NCBI RefSeq assembly: GCF_000234665.1 | Contig: NC_018315.1 | Coordinates: 457,047-521,046 of the forward strand | Length of the DNA: 64,000 nucleotides | Origin: Leishmania mexicana MHOM/GT/2001/U1103 | Taxonomy: Eukaryota; Euglenozoa; Kinetoplastea; Trypanosomatida; Trypanosomatidae | Direction: 5' to 3' | Shown here: piece by piece, positions 33,154 to 45,158 of the stretch | Layout: every line of letters begins with the position of its first letter | Numbering within the stretch: the first letter of the stretch is position 1 | Position numbers and translations under genes: made by a program | Notes under the pieces: model-generated | Told to the model about the DNA's origin: nothing | Databases searched by the model: none | Seen by the model: only the letters and a program-made list of their open reading frames with translations

Positions 33154-34918
33154 GTGCGCGCATGGACAGGGTCTGCCACGCGCTCCGTCTTCCTATGTTA
33201 CAGTCGTTCTGGCTGTCGCCGTTGCCGTGATGCTCTCTCAACCCTTCCCGATCACTGCCTCTCGCATGCCTTGAATGGGCTGCGCCGGAGGCGACGGCTC
33301 GACCTTCAGAGGAGGGGCGGAGGACTTGCCCTTCGAGTCGTGGCGCTGTGCGGATCAGGGGAAGCCCCCTCAGAACGGGTCTTGACAGAGCATGGGACGC
33401 GCACTTCACTGCACCAAACGCGGACGCACAGGTGCGCGTACGGGTGATGAGCGATGAGGGCAAGGGTGCCCAAGGCAAAGAGGAGGAGAGGGCACCGAGG
33501 GGTCTGCGGGGATCCGGAAACGCGACTGAGCGGCCGGCGCGTCGCACACACGAGCAGGCACGCAGGCGCGCGGCCACACGCGGACACCCACGTGCGACAT
33601 GCGCACATGCGTGTAGACGGGCCGAGACGAGTTTTTCATCCTTTGTCTTCCGTCTTTTCGTGTCTTCAACGCGTGTTTTCTCCGGATCAGTAAACGCCAA
33701 TGCGCCAGCACAGCACACCGAAGAACGAAGTAGGAGCGCGGGTGGGAGGGCGAGCGAGGCAACGCTCCCCCCAACCCTCCCACCTCCTTCCTCCACCTCC
33801 TGCTTCCACGGGGAGACGGAGGATCGCGTCTTGCCTTCTTGCTCTTCTCTTGACGGGGCAGCTCATCTTCATGGGAATACGTGTGCGTGGACATCTTTTC
33901 ACCTCTCGCTTCCTCTTCGCGGCTCGGTGCAGCGCGCTCTGTGGAGGAGGAGGAGGAGGATGGGGGGCAGGGAAGGGTTGATGGCGGGAGAGGTGGGCGC
34001 GGGCACCGCCCGTTGCGTGCACCCCCCCACCGCCCCAAACTGCCTACGTCCCCTTTGCGTCTGCCGCGAGCATATGCTGGTGCCTGCAGCCCCGTCTTTC
34101 CTTCTCGACAGCACGGCCACCTTTCTTGCTACACCCTTTCTTCCTCCCCAACTCTTTCTCTACTGCCTGCCCACTGACATCCCGCCTTCTGCTACCTGGC
34201 TCCGCGCGCCGGGTTCGCGACTCTCCCCCGGTGGCGCATCACACGTCCCTCGCCTCCTCCTCCATCGTGTTCTCGCACACCACCGACGCCCACGCTTGGC
34301 ATTCTCACGGCGTTATTGGTGCAGCACACACACAGCCTCTTGAGGGAACACATCGTCGTGCGTCCGCTCCGGACTGGCTCTCTCCCTTCTCCTCCGCCTT
34401 CATGTGTTAGTAGGCACTTGGTATCTCACCACCCACTCGATCGCGTTGGAAGGTAGCACAGCGGTAAACAGAGCTCACGGCTGTCCACGGTGGTTGCCGT
34501 CGTGCACACGCACAGCAAATCGGTTTGCCTCACTCGTGTCGCCGCTGCCGCCTCCTCCCTCTCCCTCTCTCTCTCCACGGTGCCCCGCAGCCCTCTCCGT
34601 CTGGTAATCCTCGCGCCGCTGCTTTTCTTTTTCTTTATATTCTCCGCTCGTGCCTCAACTAAACCACTTTCACAGTTGCGGGGGTGCTAGCGGGTGCCAC
34701 CACCGTCCCCGTTTCTCGGGGAGAGACTCTGTGAAGCACGCTCCACCCTTGCTCATCTCTTTATTTTTCCTTTTGTTTGCTGTGCCCTGTAAGCACGATA
34801 ACGTGTTTCTCCGATAACCCCTCCACGAGGCGTTGGCGCCTGTGCGCTGCTGCTGTCGGTTACATCCTTTCTATATTTGGGGCATCCCTTTTTTTTTCGC
34901 GTCCGTCGAGTGCACGCC

Positions 34919-34921
34919 NNN
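34919..34921. other. Three-N assembly gap hiding about 639 bp
   Basis: The sequence before the N run matches copy 1 up to 14523 and the sequence after it resumes at 15163. Either 639 bp are missing from the assembly or copy 2 really has a deletion here. The 3-N length is not a size estimate. Confidence 0.9.
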
Positions 34922-36537
34922 AGGATAGCGGCTGGCGGTGCAACATCGCTTGTGACGCAGAGCGAGCGGATCCATACGCCTCCTCGTGTAGTTCAAGCGC
35001 GATCAGGATCTTTTTCTGTACCGGGCGAGTGTGTGCTCGTCGGCAGAGTTGTAGCCGTATAAGCTGTCGGCATACTTCCCGGCACTCACCGGGAGACGTG
35101 CAGGGCGCGTTGAGCGACGGCGCCAAAGAGAACGAGGCACGCAGCAGGCTCAGGCAGAGGCTGGGCGCTGTAACGGTGACGCATCCGCCGAACGGGGAGC
35201 GAGAGAAGGGGAGGCAGTGCATCGACGCGAGAGGGACTACACATCTGCAATCGGCGGCACGTCAAGGAGGTGGAGGTGGTTACTGCCAAGCCCTCGCAAC
35301 TCCCTCCCCCATTCCCCCAGACGCAGCGGCGCCGATACGCTATAGTGTGCAGTGCAGGGAGCAAAGGCAGCTTGGCGTGTGCTCTTCTGTTGCGGCACTC
35401 GTGCTGCCGTCTTTGCTGCCGCACCCCCGCCACCCCGCTCTCTCTATCCCTTGCCATCCACCTGTATCTGCCCATCTCGCACACGTTTTTAGGGTGCGCT
35501 CTCGGGTCAGTCCTTGCAATCGGTTGTTGTTGCAACAGTGCAGGGCGCCCCATATATATATTTATCGTTTATTTAGCCTCTCCGGCTGTCCGTGATCGAC
35601 ACAGATCGGCGCCTGTGCCTTTCCTGGGAGGCGTCCCCTCCCTTCCCCAGCGTGTGCCTCCGTGTTTGCTTGCTTCCGTGACTCCTTCGCTTCTCCCTTG
35701 TGCTCTGTGTGCTCCTCTTCAAGTGGCGTGCTCTGCCTTTGGTCGCGGTTGCTGTCTCGATTTTTATGTTTTCCTTTCTAGCGTGAGGGACCGTTCTTAT
35801 ATTCCCGCCTCCCCTCTGCCTCTGAGCTCCGTGCGTGCGTGCGTCTGTCCTTCTCTGTGTGTGTGCTGTGTCGTGCAAGGCGGTGAGCGCTTTCCCCCCG
35901 GAGGCGTAGACGGTACTGCCGACCGCTTTCGTTGCCCTTGTGGTCCAGCTGCGTTCTTGTGGCTTTTTGTGCTCCTGCTTCTCCTGGCTCTGCGTTGACA
36001 CCTTGCACACACGCACAGACGCGCCCGCTGCATCACGTGCTCCTCCTTGTGCCCGCCCCCGCCTCTCCTTCCTCCGCCCTCTTCTGTCTGTGTCTGTGTG
36101 ACCGTCGATTCTCTTTCCTTCTCTCGCGTCTTCCGTTGACCGCGGATATTTTCTGCGCTTTTGCCGCTCCCTCTTTCTCTGGATATTTCGTGTGGCGCGT
36201 ACACGCCTGGCGGCACCCCGTTCTCTTCTCTGCTATCCCCACGCTTGCCTCCGTTGTGTGGCGTGCCGACTTCAGCGCTTCTTCAGCGTTCGAACCTCCG
36301 CCACATCGCCGCCGTCCCCCCCCCTCCCCCCAACCGGCCCTCGGCCCTCTCACGCAACTCTCCCTGTGTGCGTCGTGTGTGCCGTGCACGCACAGTCTTC
36401 CTCTCCCTCTTCGGATTTGTGCTAGTTGGCTTATTGGGGGCGTTGTGCGCGCTGCCCTTTCCTGCCCTTTCCTGCTGTTCCTCCCCTGGTGCGGCTCGGC
36501 AGTGTGCCGCTAGGAACGGGCTGAGCTGTACGCGGTA

Positions 36538-36562
36538 GTGTGTGTGTGTGTGTGTGTGTGTG
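36538..36562. repeat. (GT)n microsatellite upstream of ABCA-alpha-prime
   Basis: 25-nt GT run, one dinucleotide longer than its copy-1 partner at 16797-16819. Confidence 0.9.
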
Positions 36563-36782
36563 ATCAGTGCAGCACGTCGGCACGCGCTCGTAGTGTGCCA
36601 GGGAGAGAGCCGAAAGGCGCGCAGGCGGACGGTAAAAGCCGTCGGTGACCAGAACCCTCGCGCGTGGCGCAGTGGCAAAGCACGCCACCTCGTGCGAGGT
36701 GCAGCTGGAGGTGAAGGGCACCGGAGACAAGAAGACGCATGGCGACAGCGCCGCCTCAGTGACGTCAACCTCGCCTTCTCCG

Positions 36783-39700
36783 ATGAGTACTCGTGAGACG
36801 GTGCTGCTCGATGGCGCGGACAACTCGCAGGGCAACTGTGCGGTGCAGCAGCCCCAGGAGGACACGTTTCTGAGGCTGCTCAATAATGGAGGGGCCCAGA
36901 GCGGATTGACCAGCGATGCGCAGCGCAACCCGAGAGGCGATGAGGTCGAACTGAAGGACCTGAACGAGGTCGACAGGAGCGGCGTCGGTGTCGGAGATGA
37001 TCCGCACATAGGCGGTTTCTCACGAAGCTCCGGCAATGCCCTTGATGACAGCAAAGACAGGTACGATGTCTACACGCCCGCTGGCGAGGGGGAGCGCCGC
37101 TCGGAAACGTCCACCTTACTGCGAAGTGACTGCAGCAGCTTCTGCTTTCAGCTTGGTGTAACGGTGAAACGGATGCTCATCCTGCAGTCCCGCAACCCCT
37201 TGTCGTGGGCGTGCGAGCTCATCACGCCGATTTTCTTTCTTGTCGGCTCCATCATCGTGTGGGCCGTCATCAAGAAGGCCTTCGTCCCTGCCTCTGACTA
37301 CTTCAGCGTGGCGGGATTGTCGACGACGGATAGGGTGATGATGCGGGCGGCGAGCATGATGTGCTACAACGCGACGCTCTCCGGCGGTGCCCCGATCGGG
37401 AACTTACTAGAGTGTCGCGAGTTCCTTAAGCAGCCTTTATTTCTGCCGTACCTGTTGTGCGCTGAGAACAACCTCGCCGGCCCCCCGGTTGGCCTCTGCG
37501 TTCTCCAGAGTTATGCTTTCAGCTCGTATGCAACGATGCGCCGCTACGTGACACATAACACGACCCGTGTGCCGTCCCTGGACGAGATGATCGCGCTGCA
37601 GTGGGCATGGCGCCTCCTGTACCACTGGAGTGGTGTCTCGGTGGACCGTTTCCAGACGGTGGACTCCGCCATGCTATCCTCCGGCACCCTCTACTTTGCG
37701 CCGCAGTCCTCTGAGACGGATGGGCTCGTCGAGTCCTTCCGCAGGACCTCCGTTTTTTTCCCGTACGTCTACGGTGGCACCTTCGCGACAGTGGCGGAGG
37801 CGGAGGCGAGGGTGCAGAACCGCACCTGGCGCGACCCGCCCATCTGGGGCATCGTTGAAGTGAGCAACTTGACGGCGGACAACTTCAACGTGGCCATTCG
37901 CCTGAACTCCACGGCGCTGCCACGAACGAAATGGATATTGGCACGCTACTACGTTGGTGGCGTGGCGATGCAGGGGCCGGCCATGTACATCCTCTCCGGC
38001 TTCACAACGCTGCAGCAGGCGGTGTACAACTTCTTCCTGGGAGATGTGGTCCGTACGGCAAGCACGCCGCAAATGGTGGTGCTGATGCTTCCCGCGCCGA
38101 CACGCGGCTACGAGGATGATCCGTTTGTCGCTTACGGCGGGCGGTTTGTGCCCCTTATCCTCGTGCTCGGCTTCCTGTACCCGGTGTCGCAGCTGACAAA
38201 GCGTATTGTGCTGGAGAAGGAGCTGCGCTTGCGGGAGGCGATGCTGATCATGGGGCTGTCTGAGGTGGTCATGTACACGGCGTGGTTCTTGATCTACGTG
38301 GTGCAGTACGCGGCCGTCTCGCTCATCATGGCGATTCTGCTGCGGGCAGCGTACTTGGCGAAGTCGAACTTCGGCATTGTCTTTTTCCTGCTCTTCGTTT
38401 TCTCACTTTCCATCATCACGTTGTCGGGGCTCATGGCGGTGTTCTTCAACAGGGCGCGCCTGTCGGCGATCCTGGCGCCGCTGATTTACTTCGCCTTGGC
38501 GGCCCCGCTCTTTACGGTGCAGAACTTGCAGGGCCCCGCGCTGATTGGCCTCTCTTTTCTCTCGCCATCCGGCCTCGCTGTCGGCGTTACGATCCTCTTC
38601 TCGCACGAGCTGAGCGGCGGCATGGCGGGCTCCGACTTGACCTACTTCCGCGACTCGCCGAAAATGCTTACGGTGATGATCATCTTGTTTGTGGACTTCC
38701 TCATCTACTTGGCGCTGATGCTGTACCTGGACGCGGTCATGCCGAAGCAGTGGGGTACGCGCAAGCACCCGCTCTTCTTCATCGAGCCGGTGCGGTGGTG
38801 CTGCGGGTCGAGGGCGCGCGCGCTGGATGGCGGTGCCGACGGGCGCGCCGAGGATGGTGTGTTCGAGGAGATTGCAGAAGGCGGCGCCGACTACGCGGTT
38901 TGCATCAACGGGCTGCGCAAGGAGTACTCGCGCGGCGGAAAGACGTTCGTTGCGGTGAACAACCTGTACTGGGGGATGCACGAGGGCGAGATCTCTGTGC
39001 TGCTGGGGCACAACGGCGCCGGCAAGACGACGTTGCTGAACATGATGACGGGGATGGTGGAGCCGGACGCGGGCGACTGCTACGTCTACGGCTACTCTGT
39101 CCGAAACGAGCTAGAGAGGGTGCGGCAGCAGATCGGGTACTGCCCGCAGCACAACATCCTGTGGCCGAACATGACGTGCTACGAGCACCTTTGGTACTAC
39201 GCTGCGTTGAAGGGCTTGCGGGGTGCTGCCCAGGAGGAGGCGATCTCGCGCATGCTCGCCGGCGTCGGCCTGCAGGATAAGCGCGATTACTGCTCAAAGA
39301 TGCTGTCGGGTGGGCAGAAGCGGAAGCTGTCGGTTGCGGTTGCGTTTGTTGGCGGCAGCCGTCTTGTGTTCCTCGACGAGCCGACTGCCGGGATGGATGT
39401 TGGCGCGCGGCGACACACGTGGACCCTGCTGCGTGCCATGGCCAAGTACCACACCATCCTTCTGACCACGCACTTCATGGACGAGGCGGATCTGCTGGGC
39501 GATTCCGTTGCCATCATGAGCCAGGGCCGCCTGCAGTGCGCGGGCAGCAACATGTTCCTGAAGGCCAGGCTCGGGGTTGGCTACGTGCTCACCCTCTCCG
39601 TCGTTGCCCATGTTGATCGGATGACCATTGCCGGCATGGTGAGGGAGCACGTGCCGTCAGCGACGCGGCTCGGGTCCGGCGCGGGGGAGATGGCCTTCCG

Positions 39701-42700
39701 GCTTCCCATGAAGACCAAGGCAGCGTTCCCCACCCTGCTCGCCGAGATCGAGAGCCGCGGCTCGCAGCTTGGCGTCAACGCCTACAGTGTCTCTGCCACG
39801 ACGCTGGAGGAGATTTTCATTCAAATTGCGCAGCAGGAGGAGGCCAAGGAGGAGATGGAGCGGAAGCGGGAGCGTTTGACGGCGCCGTTCGCCGGGGAGA
39901 CACGGGTGTGTGACTCGGCGTCTGTGGGCCCCTTTGAAAGCCACATGAGCGCGCTGGGCGACATCGGCACTGTGGATGCTGGCTACCAGGGACCACCGCG
40001 GCCGTCGGATGTGTGGAATGTCGGCCTCATTGCGAATGAGCTCAGTGTCCTGCACAGCCAGTTNNNNNNNNNNNNNNNNNNNNNNNNNNNNNNNNNNNNN
40101 NNNNNNNNNNNNNNNNNNNNNNNNNNNNNNNNNNNNNNNNNNNNNNNNNNNNNNNNNNNNNNNGCTGGGCGATTCCGTTGCCATCATGAGCCAGGGCCGC
40201 CTGCAGTGCGCGGGCAGCAACATGTTCCTGAAGGCCAGGCTCGGGGTTGGCTACGTGCTCACCCTCTCCGTCGTTGCCCATGTTGATCGGATGACCATTG
40301 CCGGCATGGTGAGGGAGCACGTGCCGTCAGCGACGCGGCTCGGGTCCGGCGCGGGGGAGATGGCCTTCCGGCTTCCCATGAAGACCAAGGCAGCGTTCCC
40401 CACCCTGCTCGCCGAGATCGAGAGCCGCGGCTCGCAGCTTGGCGTCAACGCCTACAGTGTCTCTGCCACGACGCTGGAGGAGATTTTCATTCAAATTGCG
40501 CAGCAGGAGGAGGCCAAGGAGGAGATGGAGCGGAAGCGGGAGCGTTTGACGGCGCCGTTCGCCGGGGAGACACGGGTGTGTGACTCGGCGTCTGTGGGCC
40601 CCTTTGAAAGCCACATGAGCGCGCTGGGCGACATCGGCACTGTGGATGCTGGCTACCAGGGACCACCGCGGCCGTCGGATGTGTGGAATGTCGGCCTCAT
40701 TGCGAATGAGCTCAGTGTCCTGCACAGCCAGTTCAAGGCAATGCTGTGGAAGCGGCTCTGGAACGCCTTGCGCGACCGCCGGACGCAATTCTTCCAGATT
40801 GTGTGCCCGATGCTCTGTGTGCTGCTCGCAATGCTGCTCATGCTCATCAAGTTATTCCGGTACCCAGCCATCACGCTCTCCAGCGACCTATACGGCACAA
40901 CGGTCGAGATCGACGTGGCTGGATGCGGGTCGGGGATGAACTTGAGCATACCGTTCTCGTCGAAAGCCGTTACGGTGCAGCCGCCATCCGCGACGTCCAC
41001 GGCGACGCTTTCCTCCTACATGCTGGAAACGTACAACACTCACGTCGCGGAGCGGTACACCGGCATGGTGTGCTTCGAAGCGGTGAAGTTTCCGATGACG
41101 TTCAGGACGTTTAATAGGTCAGTGTCGTCCGTGATCTACAACACCTCGGGCCTGCACTCCAACGTGATTGGGCTCTACAATCTCTACAACGGCTACTACA
41201 TGGCGCACCGCGGCAATAACGCCAGTGTGATGACCACCGTCGTCCAAGCGATTCCCAAGACGAAGACCGAGGTCGAAGTCCAGGACTCCATCTACGCCCT
41301 TATCATCTCCATCGTCATCATGATCCCGTTCACGTTCATTCCGTCCACGTTCGTGTCGTGGATTGTCAAGGAGCGGGAGTGCAAGGCGCGACATCTGCAG
41401 AACGTGTCGGGGCTCTACTTCTCCGTCTACTGGATCACAAACTTCTTGTTTGACATCTGCTGCTACGTGGTCACGATGCTCCTCATCCTCATCGTCTTCG
41501 CTATCTTCAGCCGCGATGAGTACATTGGCGAGAGGGCTGTCGGTGCCACCATCGTGCTGTTCCTCCTCTACGGCCTCTCCGGCGTGGCCATGGCGTACGC
41601 TGTGAGCTTCCTGTTCAAGGAGCACTCCACAGCTCAGAACGTCGTCATGCTCGCCAACTTTATCACCGGCTTCCTGCTGGTTATCTGCGTCTCGATGCTG
41701 TCTGTGTTCGAGTCGACAAAGAAGGTGGCTAAAGTCCTACCGTGGATCTTCCGCATTGTGCCGAGCTTCTGCGTCGGCGAAGGCATCGGCAACCTCGCGG
41801 CACTGAAGTTAGAGGAGCCGTTCGGTACAACAAAGACACCGTGGTCCATGTCCGTGGTAGGCTGGCCGTGCGTGTACATGGCGGTCGGGTTGCCTTTGTA
41901 CGTCTTTGTCACCCTCTTCTTAGATCACCCCGGACGGCGGCAGCGGACGCAGCGGCTCTTCTACAACTCCAACGCGGAGCCGGAGGTTGTCCAGAACGAA
42001 GACGAGGACGTCGCGGCCGAGCGCAGAAGCGTGCTCGAGAGTGAGGCGCGGCAGAGAGACCTCGTACGCGTCGAGAACCTGAGCAAGGTGTACTCAAATG
42101 GCAAGGTGGCGGTGCGCAACATCACCTTCGGCGTCCGCCCCGGCGAGGTCTTCGGCTTCCTCGGCACGAGCGGCTCTGGTAAGACGACGACGATTTCGAT
42201 ACTTTGCCAGGAGATTCACCCGACAGCTGGCCGCGCGTCCATCTGCGGCAACGACATCGTGATGGAGAGCCGAGAAGCGCTGCGGTGCATCGGGTACTGC
42301 CCGCAGTTCGACGCATGCCTGGACCTGCTGACGGTGGAAGAGCACCTGGAGCTGTACGCGGGCGTGCGGGCCATCTCGTACAACTGTCGCAAGCGCGTGG
42401 TGGAGGGGCTACTGGCCTTGTGCGAGCTGACGAACTACAAGCATACCCTGGCGCACGCGCTTTCCGGTGTGAACCGGCGCAAGCTGTCTGTGGCCATATC
42501 CCTCATTGGAGGGCCGCGCGTGGTCTTCCTGGACGAGCCGTCTGCCGGCATGGACCCTGTGGCGCGGCGCGGGATGTGGACCGCAATTGAGGCCGTTGCC
42601 GACAACAGCACCGTTGTGCTGACGACACAAGACGTGGAGGAGGTGGAGGCGCTTGCGCATCGCGTGGCGATCATGGTGGACGGCACCCTGCGCTGCATCG

Positions 42701-43071
42701 GCGACAAGACTCACCTGAAGAACAAGTTCGGCACCGGCTTTGAGGTGAATGTGCGCATCCGTTCTGATGAGGAGGAGGTGAAAGAGGATATCCGAAGCTT
42801 CTTCAGAGAGAACTTCCCGGGATCCTCGCTGCGCGAGTACCGTGCGCACCGCCTCACCTTCGAGCTGCCCGCTGGCACGAAGCTGTCGAGGACATTGGGG
42901 CTTATGGAGGAGCACGTGTTGGCGGTGGGGGCGACGGGCTACAGCGTGTCGCAGACGTCGATCGAGCAGGTCTTCATGCAGATCAGCGAGGAGGCAGAGC
43001 GGCAGCGCGAGGCTGAGGAGGTGGAACAGCTTTCCCGGGCGACGAAGGGCTGCTGCACGTGCTGCTGCTAG
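36783..43071 (+). CDS. ABCA-type full ABC transporter alpha-prime (copy 2), split by an assembly artefact
   Basis: The gene runs from ATG 36783 to TAG at 43069-43071. It appears broken because bases 39494-40063 are repeated exactly at 40164-40733 around 100 N. Taking out these 670 bases leaves 5619 bases, one open frame of 1872 residues. Layout as in alpha. NBD1 is canonical (Walker A GHNGAGKTT at about 742, LSGGQKRKLS, LVFLDEPTAG, LLTTHFMDEAD). NBD2 is odd. Walker A reads GTSGSGKTTT. The signature reads LSGVNRRKLS with Val (42469-42471) in place of the second Gly. The H-loop reads LTTQDVEE with Gln (42628-42630) in place of His. Walker B FLDEPSAG is kept. The C-terminus ends in a Cys cluster, CCTCCC. 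The ATG used in copy 1 (16971) is AAG here, so 36783 is the first Met. The 5' and 3' parts could come from different repeat units if the gap joins the wrong contigs. Confidence 0.88.
39494..40063 (+). repeat. 570-bp contig-end duplicate, left member
   Basis: Identical in every stretch I compared to 40164-40733. It ends exactly at the start of the 100-N gap, while its twin begins exactly at the end of it. That is the pattern of two overlapping contig ends that were not merged. Confidence 0.95.
40064..40163. other. Assembly gap (100 N) within ABCA-alpha-prime
   Basis: Placeholder of exactly 100 N between two identical 570-bp stretches. Copy 1 has no extra DNA at this point (around 20323), so the gap probably contains no sequence at all. 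Confidence 0.95.
40164..40733 (+). repeat. 570-bp contig-end duplicate, right member
   Basis: Second member of the identical pair described at 39494-40063. The following sequence (40734 on) continues the gene exactly as in copy 1. Confidence 0.95.
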
Positions 43072-45158
43072 CGCGGCAGTAGGTTTGGGAGACGAGAGGA
43101 AGGGAGATGCGGGGCTGCCGCGATCGTCTGCTGTGGTGGCGTGAGGGCGGGAGGGTGGGTGTGGGGAACAGCGGGAGAGAGACGCGGAGGCGAGGTCGTG
43201 CGTGTCTCCTGTGTTAGCTGGCATGCTGCCGGGACGCGACAACAACCCCAGGCGAGGCGGACGTCGAGGGTTACAGCGTACCTCTTCGGTTGAGCTTGCT
43301 CCGCCGAAGTGAGCGCGCAATGCCCTCTGGTCTCATCCTCGTTACACGGCGCCGATTCGTGAACGCCCCCCTCCCCTCCCCCACTGCCCTGGCCAGCCAT
43401 GCGCAGCGCTCTCGCGCTTCCGTCTGCCCCTCCTGCCTGTGCATGATTGTGTTTTTCGCCTCGCGTCGAGTGAGGGTTGGGGGCGCTCCTCGTCGCTGTT
43501 CGCTTTTCGTGCCTTGCCCACGGCTCGCGCACTATGGGCCTCTCTCTACACACACACACACCTAGGTATCAGCGTACACACACGTGTATGTACATGTATA
43601 CGTGCACGCACATGCATATCTGTATACATGTATATCATTCTATGTGTGTGTGTGTGTGGGGCGTCACTTGTTCTCGGCCTTTCCGCGGTTATGAGTGTCC
43701 TCCGCTTGTCGCGTTGGGTCGGCCGATTTCCGCCTTTCTTTTTTGTCTGCCTTCATCTATTTGTGCTTCGCCTATTATTTTGATGATCACGGCGCGCGCG
43801 CGTGCGTGTGTGCGTTTTATGCTTTCTGCCGACGTCTACACCTTCCCATCCTCGTCGTGGCTTGCCCATACAGAGTACGCACACGCACACACGCATCTAT
43901 ATATACATATGCCAATGCATATATGTTTATACACACACATGTATACGTGCATGTGTATGTGCGTGCGTGTGCTGCGGGCGCTGTGTGTTCTCCGTCTCTC
44001 TGGCAGCGGTGCTGTATCTTGTGCTGCGCGAGCTGAGTGTGGTCTGCCGATGGTGTCTCCTTACGCACCACCACCACCTCCTGTGCTCCGCTGAATTCCC
44101 GCTTCCTTCTCAGAGCATCAAACTGTGTGCGATGCACGCACGTGCATGGGCGCTGACTCCCTCCACCCTCTCGTGCCCGTTTCAGCGTAGGATTCTTGCT
44201 GTTCGCATGCAGACGCGAGAGAAAATATCACGGAAGTGTCTGATCTCAGACCAACAACGGACACGCCCCCGCATAGCAGGCCGCGAGCGCACAACGGTAG
44301 CTACATGTGTGACGTGCGGCAGTCCAGTAAAGGGGCAAAGGGCGCGAGCGGCGGCCTCTTGGGGCGGTGCGGCAGCCCGGCGACCAGGCCGATGGCGGAG
44401 AGTAGACAGGCGTGTGCAGCTCCCTTCCCTTCGCCGCACGCGTGCTTTTTAGCCTTTCCTATCCTTTGGCCCTTCGCTGTGGCTCACTGGTGGCGCTGCC
44501 CTTTGCCGCCGGTGCTGATTTTGCGCGATGCGTTGCACACTCGTTTGAGAGCCCCGCAGCCGCAGCACGAAGGGGCACGACCGCGCGCACCGGAAAAGGA
44601 GACCAGCGACACACAAGGCGCTGTGCCCGACCTGGGTCTTCCGAGCGACGTCCCCGCTTCAATGTTTGCCTCTCTCATTTCGTTTTTTGGCCATTCTTTT
44701 TTTCTCGCCTTTCCGACTGCTGCACTTCCCCGCGCCTGCCCGCATCGGCCCCCCTCCCTCCTCTCCGTACACCCCCGAAGCGAGCGCATGCAACGTGCTG
44801 GATCACTCCTCCAGCAGCCCTCCCGCCACCACGCAGCGTCACAGCGACGGTGGAGGCACCATCTCTCCTTCCACATTGTGCTGCGTGTGGTCAAGCGCTG
44901 CTCCGTGGCGGGCATCGTCCGCATGGACTGGGATGACGGCACAACCGCGGTGCTGCCGCGCCTTGCACGCGAACGGCGTCTACTCGCTTTCCTCCACCAG
45001 CGACGGTAGTGGAAGCTCCAGCGCCATGAGAAGAGTCATGCGCTGCCGGGGCAGACCGAATGCACGTCGAAGAGGGGACCACTCGCCAATGCTCTTCTTG
45101 CCTTCCCCTAGCCCTGTTGCTGCCTTCTCTGCGTCTGCCACGAGTGCATCCGCGCCGG
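43072..45158 (+). other. Downstream region of ABCA-alpha-prime (repeat copy 2), no gene seen
   Basis: About 2.1 kb of UTR-like DNA. Bases 43191-45158 match 22132-24099. Only here are the first ~120 bp after the stop codon visible. Confidence 0.55.

Larger units (their letters stand above)
33154..36782 (+). other. Upstream region of ABCA-alpha-prime (repeat copy 2), no convincing gene
   Basis: Same DNA as 12759-17039 apart from the NNN gap, an 18-bp shorter TG run near 36090-36100 (copy 1 about 16333-16350) and scattered single-base changes. The likely splice acceptor AG is at 36394-36395. Confidence 0.55.

Noticed and set aside
39976..40286. Apparent premature end of alpha-prime and a new gene starting near 39976
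   Set aside because: Caused by the unmerged 570-bp overlap plus 100 N, not by a biological mutation.
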